The notes below the pieces were generated by a model. The model saw nothing but the letters and a program-made list of their open reading frames with translations. It ran no database searches and had not been told where the DNA came from. Of a DNA stretch of 64,000 bases, positions 1 through 9,200 are shown one piece after another. The stretch is from Mesorhizobium sp. AR02 (GTDB lineage Bacteria > Pseudomonadota > Alphaproteobacteria > Rhizobiales > Rhizobiaceae), in contig NZ_CP080531.1 of the NCBI RefSeq assembly GCF_024746835.1, positions 7,212,001 to 7,276,000 on the forward strand, in the 5' to 3' direction. The translations under genes were made by a program, and so were the position numbers. Each line of letters begins with the position of its first letter. Position 1 is the stretch's first letter.

Positions 1-2
1 AT

Positions 3-83
3 TTGTTCAATGAGGTCAACCTGATCGACGGCGAGAAGGTGCTGGAGACACTGCCGGTGGCGGCGCGGGGCCTGATGGCCTGA
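3..83 (+). CDS. C-terminal end of an unidentified protein (cut by window start)
   Basis: An open frame runs from the window edge to a TGA and encodes 26 residues ending in ETLPVAARGLMA. Almost every third codon position is G or C, as in the real genes of this window, which is why I read it as coding. It converges on ccmC, which ends 25 bases away on the other strand. The fragment is too short for me to name a family. No ccmD-like frame was found on the minus strand here. Confidence 0.4.
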   Translation: MFNEVNLIDGEKVLETLPVAARGLMA

Positions 84-108
84 CCGCTTCCGGCGGGCAA
101 CAGGTGAA

Positions 109-873
109 TCAGGCCGGTTGCCGCTCGGCCTGGCGCGCCGCCACCCGCCGCATGGCGATGACCCGGCGACGGCGGATTTCGGTGCGCATCGCCATCAGGT
201 GCAGCGCGAAGAACAGCACCGTAAAGCCGACAGCCATGACCAGCAGCGGCCAAAGCAGGCTGGGATCGATGGTCGGGCCGCCGAGGCGGAACACCGAGGC
301 CGGCTGGTGCAGCGTGTTCCACCAGTCGACCGAGAATTTGATGATCGGGATGTTGATGAACCCGACCAGCGTGATGATGGCGGCGGCCCACGCAGCGCGG
401 CTGGCATCATCGAGCGCACGGGTCAGCGCGATGATGCCGAGATACATCAGGAACAGCACGAAGACAGAGGTCAGGCGCGCGTCCCACACCCACCACGTGC
501 CCCACATCGGCTTGCCCCAGATCGAACCGGTGATCAGCGCCAGTGCGGTGAAGACGGCACCGATGGGGGCTGCCGATTTCAGCGCGACATCAGCCAGCGG
601 ATGCCGCCAGACCAGCGTGCCAAGTGCGGAGACCGCCATCAGCGTGTAGCACATCATGGCGAGCCAGGCGAAAGGCACGTGGATGTACATGATGCGGACG
701 GTGATGCCTTGCTGGAAATCCTCAGGCGCGGCGAAGCTCATATAGAGGCCGACGGCAAGGACGAGTGCGGCGATCGCCGCCAGCCACGGCACGACCTTGT
801 CGGCCAGCGCGACGAAACGCGTCGGGTTGGCAAGATCCATCCAGCCGGTCAGGCGTGAAGTCGTGTCGCTCAT
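109..873 (-). CDS. ccmC: Haem exporter / cytochrome c maturation protein CcmC
   Basis: 254 residues, the usual CcmC length. CcmC is an inner-membrane protein that binds haem at its periplasmic face and hands it to the chaperone CcmE during cytochrome c maturation. Visible signs are about six hydrophobic segments, the tryptophan-rich haem-handling motif WGTWWVWDARLT near residues 124-135, and two conserved histidines that fit the axial haem ligands (H65 in YIHVPFAW and H189 in WNTLHQ). The usual partners ccmA, ccmB, ccmD and ccmG are not next to it. The upstream neighbour is a palindromic repeat and then ndvA, so the gene appears to stand alone. Confidence 0.93.
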   Translation of the reverse strand: MSDTTSRLTGWMDLANPTRFVALADKVVPWLAAIAALVLAVGLYMSFAAPEDFQQGITVRIMYIHVPFAWLAMMCYTLMAVSALGTLVWRHPLADVALKSAAPIGAVFTALALITGSIWGKPMWGTWWVWDARLTSVFVLFLMYLGIIALTRALDDASRAAWAAAIITLVGFINIPIIKFSVDWWNTLHQPASVFRLGGPTIDPSLLWPLLVMAVGFTVLFFALHLMAMRTEIRRRRVIAMRRVAARQAERQPA

Positions 874-943
874 GCGACTTTACATAGACCGCCGGCGCGA
901 TCGGGGCAATCGAGCGGTGGTGTCGCAGGTCGACACTGTCCGC

Positions 944-1087
944 CCTTCTCCCCCTGTGGGAGAAGGTGGATCGGCGCGCAGCGCCGAGACGGATGAGGGG
1001 TGTTCCAGCGGAGTGAGGCGTTGGCGTTCCCTGGAACACCCCTCATCCGTCGCCTTCGGCGACACCTTCTCCCACAAGGGGAGAAGG
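944..1087. repeat. Long interspersed palindromic repeat between ndvA and ccmC
   Basis: The outer arms 944-968 and 1063-1087 are inverted copies of 25 bases with one mismatch. Nested inside, 988-1008 and 1031-1051 are perfect 21-base inverted copies. Each outer arm is itself close to a small palindrome (CCTTCTCCCC... / ...GGGAGAAGG). It fills nearly the whole space between ndvA and ccmC. It could fold into a long hairpin on either strand and act as a bidirectional terminator. This layout resembles the repeated intergenic palindromes of rhizobial chromosomes. Confidence 0.8.
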
Positions 1088-1096
1088 AAAAAGTCG

Positions 1097-2869
1097 TTAC
1101 GCGGCCTCGCCCTGGACGGAGCGGCTGAGGCGGCGAACCTCCTCGTCGTTGAGCAAGCCGCCGGCGCGCAGCAGGCTGGCGAAGCGGCCGTTGCGCAGCG
1201 AAAGTTCGGCAAAGCCACCCATTTCGACCACCCTGCCCTTGTCCATGAACACGACCAGATCGGCGTCGCGAACGGTGGTCAGGCGGTGGGCGATGATGAA
1301 GGTGGTGCGGTCGCGCCGCAGCTCGTCGATCGCTTCCTTGACGCGGTCCTCGGTCTCGACATCGAGCGCGCTGGTCGCCTCGTCGAGCACCAGGATCGGA
1401 GCGTCCTTGAGCACGGCACGGGCGATGGCGATGCGCTGGCGCTCGCCACCCGACAGCTGGCCGCCACGTTCGCCGACCACCGTGTCGTAGCCATTGCTCT
1501 TGGCCAGGATGAAGTCCTGCGCGGCCGCCGCCGTGGCAGCGGCATGGACCTCGTCATTGCTGGCTTCGGCACGACCGACACGGATGTTGTCCTCGATCGA
1601 GCGGTTGAGAAGCCCGGCATCCTGGAACACGGTGGCGATCGAATGGCGCAGCGACTTGCGGGTCACGGTGCGAGTATCGATGCCGTCGATCAGGATGCGG
1701 CCGCTGGACGGCGAGAAGACGCGTTGCAGCAGATTGATGAGCGTGGTCTTGCCGGCGCCCGTCGGTCCGACGATGGCAACGGTCTGGCCGGCCTGGACCT
1801 CGAAGGACACGTCGCTGACGCCCTGCCCCGAATTGGCGAATTCGAAGCCGACATCCTCGAAACGGACATGGCCGGTGACGTTGGTGAGGTCGCGCAGGCC
1901 ATCCGGCTCGGCGGTATCGGCAGCCGAGTCCTCGAGCTTGTAGAACTCCTCGAGCTTGGCGCGGGCCTCCGAAATCTGGTTGGCGAAAGCCGACAGCTGG
2001 TCGAGACGGGAGATAAGCAGCGTCGCGAAGCCGGTGAAGGCAACAACGTCGCCGACGCGCAGCTGGCCATGTGTGACCAGATAGGCGCCGATGATCAGCA
2101 CGACCATCATCGATATGGTCGAGGACAGGCGCTGCAGCGCATTGGCGATCGCCCACCAGTCGAGCACGGGGTTTTGCGCGTCGAGCAGGTTCCTGACATA
2201 ACGGCGCAGCGTCTCGGCCTCGTGGCCAAGGCGATTGTAGCTCTGCAGCACGGCGACGTTACTGACCGAGTCGGTCACATGCGCGAACACCTTGTGGTAG
2301 TGGCGTTCGACGGCTGCCTGGCCTGCCTTGGTTCGCTTCATCACCAGCCGGCCGATGCCGACATAGAGCACGCCGAGCGCGAGCAGCACCATCGACATGC
2401 GCACATCCATGCTGAGTGCCGTCGGCACCAGCAGGACCAGCGTAACGGCCGTGGACAAATGCTGGCGCATGAATTCGAGCCATAGGCTGAACAGCGTCTC
2501 GACCGCGCGCAACAGCGTGTGCAAGGCATTGGAAGTTCCGCGCTGATGATGCCAGGCGAGCGGCATGGTGATCACGCGTTCAAAGGACTCGCAGAGCACT
2601 TCCGAGCGGCGGGCATGGGCAAAGCGATCGGCGCCGCGCGCCACAAGCACAAAGGCAATGACACTGAAGGTGCCGAGGGCGGCCCAGAGAGCGAGCATTG
2701 AAAAAACCGGACCGTGGCTGGAGATAGCGTCGATCACTCGACCAAACAGGATCGACTCAACGATCGCAATCGCGGCCAGCGCGACATTGGCGCCGCAAAT
2801 CAGCGCGACGCGCTTCTTGTCGGCGGCCAGATACCCCAGCGCTCTCCAATAGATCTGCAGAAGTGACAC
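1097..2869 (-). CDS. ndvA: Cyclic beta-1,2-glucan ABC exporter NdvA (ChvA)
   Basis: 590 residues with a half-transporter layout. Residues 1 to about 310 form the six-helix membrane domain. The rest is the ATPase, with Walker A GPTGAGKTT (368-376), signature LSGGERQ (472-478) and Walker B ILVLDE (492-497). The dimer moves cyclic beta-1,2-glucan across the inner membrane to the periplasm, where it serves hypo-osmotic adaptation and, in rhizobia, nodule invasion. It lies just downstream of ndvB, which makes the substrate. The start is GTG with a GGAG eight bases upstream. Family identity is clear from the adjacent synthase and the ChvA-like sequence. Confidence 0.95.
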   Translation of the reverse strand: MSLLQIYWRALGYLAADKKRVALICGANVALAAIAIVESILFGRVIDAISSHGPVFSMLALWAALGTFSVIAFVLVARGADRFAHARRSEVLCESFERVITMPLAWHHQRGTSNALHTLLRAVETLFSLWLEFMRQHLSTAVTLVLLVPTALSMDVRMSMVLLALGVLYVGIGRLVMKRTKAGQAAVERHYHKVFAHVTDSVSNVAVLQSYNRLGHEAETLRRYVRNLLDAQNPVLDWWAIANALQRLSSTISMMVVLIIGAYLVTHGQLRVGDVVAFTGFATLLISRLDQLSAFANQISEARAKLEEFYKLEDSAADTAEPDGLRDLTNVTGHVRFEDVGFEFANSGQGVSDVSFEVQAGQTVAIVGPTGAGKTTLINLLQRVFSPSSGRILIDGIDTRTVTRKSLRHSIATVFQDAGLLNRSIEDNIRVGRAEASNDEVHAAATAAAAQDFILAKSNGYDTVVGERGGQLSGGERQRIAIARAVLKDAPILVLDEATSALDVETEDRVKEAIDELRRDRTTFIIAHRLTTVRDADLVVFMDKGRVVEMGGFAELSLRNGRFASLLRAGGLLNDEEVRRLSRSVQGEAA

Positions 2870-3241
2870 TTCAGCTACTCCGCCAACTCTCTATTGTGCC
2901 CAATACCAATATTGTGCACTGCACCATTCCTTGACACGTAACGGTTGATGCGTCGCAAAACAATGCCCGTCTATCGCTTCCGTTCCCATTTAGCGAACAA
3001 AAGATGACGACGATACGAAATCTGACGTGATCACCTAACGGTTTGAGATAAAAGGTGAAATGTCAGCCTTGCGGCAAAATCATGGCAGTAGCCGAGCGCT
3101 GCCACATTTTTAATCACGACGGTATTGCAAGGCTTAATCGAGAGGCATCTTGCGAGCGCAGTCGCGGATCGCGCGCAAGTAACAAGACGCGGCGTCGCGC
3201 GTCCCGAAGGACGCGCGAACAACCAACCTAAGCTGTTGATT
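2870..3241. other. ndvB-ndvA intergenic region, no gene seen
   Basis: 372 bases between the ndvB stop and the ndvA start. It is less GC-rich than the neighbouring genes and shows no credible coding frame. It holds the strong hairpin at 3196-3217 next to the ndvB end. The rest probably carries an independent promoter for ndvA, but I cannot point to convincing -35/-10 boxes. Confidence 0.6.
3196..3217 (-). terminator. Very stable UUCG-loop hairpin just after ndvB
   Basis: A perfect 9-base-pair stem (CGCGCGTCC / GGACGCGCG) encloses four bases. Read on the ndvB strand, the loop is TTCG closed by C-G, the exceptionally stable C(UUCG)G tetraloop. It begins about 24 bases after the ndvB stop. No T-run follows directly, so it may be a 3' stabilising hairpin or a weak or Rho-assisted terminator rather than a classical intrinsic one. 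Confidence 0.6.
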
Positions 3242-6200
3242 TTACGCCGGTATCTTGACCACGATCTCGGCCTGAGTGCCGGCTTTGGGTTCGAATGAAG
3301 CCGACTTTGTTTTCGAACCATCGACTTCAAGCGAGATCGTCTTGGTCTTTTTGTCGCGAATGACCTGAACCTTGATCTCTGCACCGAGCATCTTGAGCGA
3401 AGCTTGGTAGCCATCCCAGTGGCTGGGCAGTTTCGGCCGGAACGTGATCTGCTTGCCGCGCCGTTCGATGCCGAGGATACCCTCCACCGCCGCCCGGTAG
3501 AGCCAACCCGCCGAGCCGGTGTACCACGTCCAGCCGCCGCGCCCGCCCTTGTCGTCTCCGGCATAGATGTCGGCGGCGACCACATAGGGTTCGACACGAT
3601 AGTGCTCGGCCGAAGCCTCGTCGAATGCGTGGTTGACCGGGTTCAGCATCGAGAAGCAGCGATAGGCTTCGTCGGTCTGCCCCATTTCGGCCAGCGCGAT
3701 GACGAACCAGGTGGCGGCGTGGGTGTACTGGCCGCCATTCTCGCGCACGCCCGGCGGATAGCTCTTGATGTAGCCGGGGTCCTTCTGCGTCTTCGAGAAG
3801 GGCGGCGTGAACAGTTTGACGATCTTGAGCTTGTCGTCGACGAGAAGCTTCGTCGCCTGTTGCATGGCCGTCGTCGACCGTGCCGGATCGCCCTCGCCCG
3901 AAAGCACGCTCCAGGACTGGGCGATGGAATCGATCCTGCACTCTTCGGAGGTGCGCGACCCCAAGGGCGTGCCGTCGTCAAAACTGCCGCGCCGGTACCA
4001 TTCGCCGTCCCATGCCGTGCTTTCAAGCGCCCGCTTCAGCGCCTCGGCATGCTTTGCCCAGGCCTGCGCGCGCTTGCTGTCGCCTTCGCTCTTGGCAACG
4101 GCGGCAAAGTCGCCCAGCGTCTTCAGCAGGAACCAGCCCAGCCACACACTCTCGCCCTTGCCGTGCTCGCCGACGCGGTTCATGCCGTCGTTCCAGTCGC
4201 CGCCAAGGATCAGCGGCAGGCCGGCAGGACTGCTGCGCTTGATGGCAAGGTCGAGCGCCCGCGCGCAATGGTCGTAGAGCGACACCGTCTTCTTTGAGAT
4301 TTCGGGAGTGAAGAAGGCATCGTGCTCGCCCTCGCCCAGCGCCTGCCCGTCGATGAAGGGCAGTTGCTCCTTCAGGATGCCGGCATCGCCGGTCACACTG
4401 AGATAGCGCGCCGTGGCGTGGGCCAGCCAGACCACGTCGTCGGAGATCATGGTGCGCACGCCGGCCCCGGTGCGCGGCAGCCACCAGTGCTGCACGTCGC
4501 CTTCCGGGAACTGACGCCGCGCGGCATTGAGGATCTGGTCGCGCGCCAGCGTCGGATCATGCGCCAGCAGCGCCAGCGTGTCCTGCAACTGGTCGCGGAA
4601 GCCGAAGGCGCCGCTTGCCTGATAGAAGGCCGAGCGGGCGCGGATGCGGCAGGCAAGGCTCTGATAGGGCAGCCAGTGATTGACCATGGCATCGAGCGCC
4701 TTGTCCGGCGTCTCGACCTGGATGGTATCGAGGAACGCGCGCCACTCGCGCTCGTTGTCGGCGAGGCGCTGGTCGAAATCCTTGCCCCGATGCGTCTGCA
4801 CCAGCGCGCTCGCCTGCGCAGAAGAATCGGCATCGCCGAGCAGCCACAGCAGCGTGACGTCGCCGCCGGCCGGAATCTCGACGTCGCGGGCGATCGCCGC
4901 GCAAGGATCGTCTCCGGCCTCGACACGACCCGACAGCGCCGCGCCGCTCAGCACCGCCTGCGGCAACTCGCTGGAGCCGTGCCGGCCGAGGAATTCGGAA
5001 CGATCTGCTGTCACCGAATGAACAGCGGCATCGGCGGCAAGGAAGGCTACGCGCTCGCTGAAATCGAGCCCGTAGGGGTTTTGTGCCAACAACGCGCCGG
5101 TCGCTCCGTCGCGCGACGGGACGATGGTTGCCGCGGTCCGCGACCGATGGCCGCCAAGCACCCATTCGGCATAGGCATAGACGCGCAGCCGGGCCGGCAC
5201 CGAGCCGGAATTCTGAATGCGCAGCCGTGTGATCTTCACCGGATCGATGGGGTCGACAACATGGGTCAGGTCCATCGACAACGGCCCGCGCTTCGAGCGG
5301 AAGGTGGAGAAGCCCTGGCCATGCCAGGCCTCGTAGCTCATCGAGGGATCACGCACCACGGCGGCGATCGGCGAGAAGGCCCTGCCGCTGGCCTGATCGT
5401 AGATATAGATGCCCTCGCCCGGCCGGTTGGAGACCGGATCGTTCGACCACGGCGTCAGCTGGTAGTCGCGGCTGTTGCGGCTCCAGGTGAAGGCAGCTCC
5501 CTCGGCCGAGGTGTGGAAGCCGAACGAGGCGTTGGAGACGACGTTGATCCAGGGCTGCGGCGTGGTGCGTCGGCCAGCCAGACGCACCACATAGTGCCGG
5601 CCGTCGCCGTCGAAGCCGCCAAAGCCGTTCCATTGGCTGAGGCCCGTGCCATCGGCGCGGACATCCATAACGGCCTGCGAGGCAAAGGCATGCGTCACCG
5701 GCGCCGAAATGTCACGCAGAGCCGGCAATCCGGTCGGCAGCAGAGCGTCGCGCGCCTGCAAGGCAGCCGCCTCGGCCCGCTCGATCTGATCGAAGATGGT
5801 GCCGTTGCGCGTATGCAGCACCACCCGGGCGACGGCGAGCAGCGTCTTGTAGGTGGTCTCTTCCATCAGGTCGCGGCGCACCGCGAAAATGTGCTGGCGG
5901 GGACCCAGTTCCTTGCCGCGCAGACGACTGTTTTCGCACAGCGTCTCGACCGCACGCTGCAGGTCCTGGACATAGGACGAGGCCTGCTCGTTGACGACGA
6001 CAAAGTCGATCATCATGCCGCGGGTGCGCATATATTCCTGGAAGCGCAGCGCCTGGGCAACGATCTCCAGATCGGCGACGTCGCCGATCCTGACCAGGAA
6101 GATCGGGAAGTCGCCCGAAATGCTGGTCGGCCACAGGCTCGACTGCTTGCCCAGGCCCGAGGCGAGGGATTCGGCAGGCAGGCGCAGGAACGCGTCGGGG

Positions 6201-9200
6201 TAGATCAGATAGCGCGCCAGTTTCTGCACATTGGCGGCATCGGTCAGGCTGAGGCCCATATGGCGGGTCTGCACCTGGCTGCGTGTCCAGGCAAGCATCG
6301 CCTGGCGGGCGAAGCTCTCCTGATGGTCGAGCCGGTTTATCGCCTCTTCCAGCTCGGTGCGGTTGGCCCCGACCACGGTCCAGAAGGTCAGCGATATCTT
6401 CTTGTTGGCGGGCACGCGCACCTGGCGGCGCAACGAGGCGATGGGATCGAGCGTGAAGCCGGAATGGCCGCCGAGCCTGGCGCCCGGATCGAAAGCGGCG
6501 GCATCGACGATAGAGCGGCCACGGCCGATGAAGGCGCGCCTGTCGGTCTCGGCCTCGGCATCGCGCGCCGGTCCGGACGGATCGGTGACGAAATGCGCCA
6601 GGGTGATATCAGGCTCACTGGTTTCGCGCTTGCGGCGCGTGGCGAAGATCGCGCCATTGTTGGCGGCGATTTCGGTCTCGACGAACATTTTCGAGAAGGC
6701 CGGATGCGCGTTGTCGGAAGCCTCCGAACCCAGCACCAGTTCGGCAAAGGACGTCACCTCGATGTGGCGGTCGGATGTGCTTTCATTGTAGAGCGTAATG
6801 CGACGGCCTTCGCCATTGCCTTCGGAAACGACGATGCATTCGACCTCGGAGCGCAACGTGCCGACCGATTTGACGAAGCTCGCCTTGTCGTCGGAGAACA
6901 GGGTCTGCACCTTCTCCTCGGCCGCGCGCTTTGGCTCAGCCGTTGCTGACCACCAGTCTCCAGTGCTGACGTCACGCAGGAAGATGTAGGAGCCTAGACG
7001 GTCCTCGACTGGATCCGGCTGCCAGCGGGTCACTGACAGATCGCCCCAGCGGCTGTAGCCGGAGCCTGTCGCGGTCACCATCACCGAATAGCGGCCGTTC
7101 GACATCACGTTGGTCGAACGCAGCACCCGCAAGGGATCGAGCACGATGCGGGTGTCGGGGCTCTCGGTTTCGGTTTCGTCTTTCGCTCGCTCGTCCGCTT
7201 CGGTCCTGACGGTCGCGGTCGGGATGTCGCGCGGCGCCCTTTCCTGCAGCAAGAGTTCAGCCGATTCGATGACCGGATCGCTGTGGAAACGGTCGCGCAG
7301 GCGACCCTCGAAGATCGCGTCGGCGACCGCCGCGATCGACATGCCCGAATGGTGGGCATAGTAATTCAGCACGACCGCGTGGTTGGTGCCTTCAGGCACG
7401 CGCTGCGGCGTGAAATCGACCGCATCGTAATAGCCATGAGGGCCAAGCGCACCGATCTCCCGCAGCCGGGCCAGATTCTGCACCGCTTCGCGCGGGTTGA
7501 ACTGCGCTGCCAGGATGGTAGCATAGGGCGCAATCACCGTGTTCTGGCCAAGGCCGCGCTTCAGGCCAAGGCCAGGCACGCCGAAATTGGTGTACTGATA
7601 GGTCAGTTCCCGGTCGCGGGCGTTGTAGGCCGCTTCCGAAATGCCCCATGGCACGTTCTTCTGACGGCCGTACTGGATCTGGCGCTTGATGATCAGCTTG
7701 CTGGTCTGGTTGAGGATCGAGCCTTGCGGCTCCTTCATCACCAGCGGCGGCATCAGATACTCGAACATCGAGCCCGACCAGGACATCAATGCGCCCTGGA
7801 AGCCGATCTCGACGATCGGGCGGCCGAGCCGGAACCAATGCTCGGTCGGCAGGTCGCCCTTGGCGATGGCGAACAGGCTGGTCAGCCGCGCCTCGGAGGC
7901 GAGAAGGTCGTAGCAGCTTTCGTCGAGCTGGTGTTCCTCGACCCGGTAGCCGATCGACAGCAGCTTGCGCTCCGGTCGCATCAGGAAGGAGAACTCCATC
8001 TCGAAGGCGAAGCGGCGCGTGCGCTCGCGCAAGGTCAGGAGCTTGGCGCGCAGCGCCTCGACGGCATTGTCGTCGCTGTGGGCGTCATGGACATGCGCCT
8101 CGCAAGTGGCTTCCAGCCTTGCCGCCCAGTCGACGATGACGTCGCTTTGGGCCGATGCCGCTTCGGTGTGGATGGCGGTGGCCAGCTTGCGGATCTCGCC
8201 CGCCAGCACGGCGAGGTTGATGGTGCGGATCGAGGCCATTTCCGGCTGCGCCTTGATCGTTTCGACGGCGCGCCGCATGCCGTCGAGACGGTCGACGAGA
8301 CGCTGGCGCAGAGGCCTGAGCTGGCGGCGGTCGTCGGGCAACTCATCGAGGCTTTCGCTCAGGATGGTCACCGTGTCGAGAATGCCTTCGAAATCACCTT
8401 GGAGGTGGACGGACGGCGCTTCCGCCCACTCGGCACAGGCAGCCGCCACCGCCACCAGGTGACCAGCGAGATTGCCGCTGTCGACGGCAGAGATATAGAG
8501 CGGATAGAGCGGCTTCAGGGTCGTGGTGTCGTACCAATTGAAGAGATGGCCGCGGTTGCGCGGCATGCTCTCGATGGTCGTCATGGTGGCGTCGATGCGG
8601 GTGATGGCATCCGACAGGCTGATCCAACCGAAATCACGCGCCGACACGACCGACAGAAGATAGACTCCGACGTTGGTGGGCGACGTGCGCGGCGCCACGA
8701 CCGGCGCCGGGCTTTCCTGGAAATTGTCCGGCGGCAGATTGTGATGCTCTTCTGTGACGAAGCTCTCGAAATAGTGCCAGGTGCGTCGCGCCACGGTGCG
8801 CAGCGCATGGATATCGGCCTGCGATATGCGCAGCCGGTCCTCGGTTTCGGCCGAGCGACTGATCCAACTGGCGATCGCCGGCGAGCCGATCCAGAACAGA
8901 GCGAAAAAGAAGGCGACGAAGGCACCGGTGGAATCGGCCAGCACCGGAATGGCGAGACCGACGAAGCCGATGATCACGGCGCCGTACATCATGCCGTAAT
9001 AGGAGCCAACATCGTTGTCGCCGGCCTTGTGCGCCTGCGAAGCGGTGCGCCATTCCAGCAGGTTCTGGCGGCTGACGAACAACCGGTAGAGCGTGCGCAC
9101 GATGGCATCGCCCATCATCCAGGCGTTGTGCGCCATCAGCACGATCTTCAGCGCCACCATGGCGGTGCCGAAGGCGACGTCGCGCGCCAGCGCCGAGAAA

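Noticed and set aside
1..108. Search for ccmD downstream of ccmC
   Set aside because: No start codon with a short membrane protein is seen on the minus strand; the plus strand instead has a G/C-third-position coding tail.
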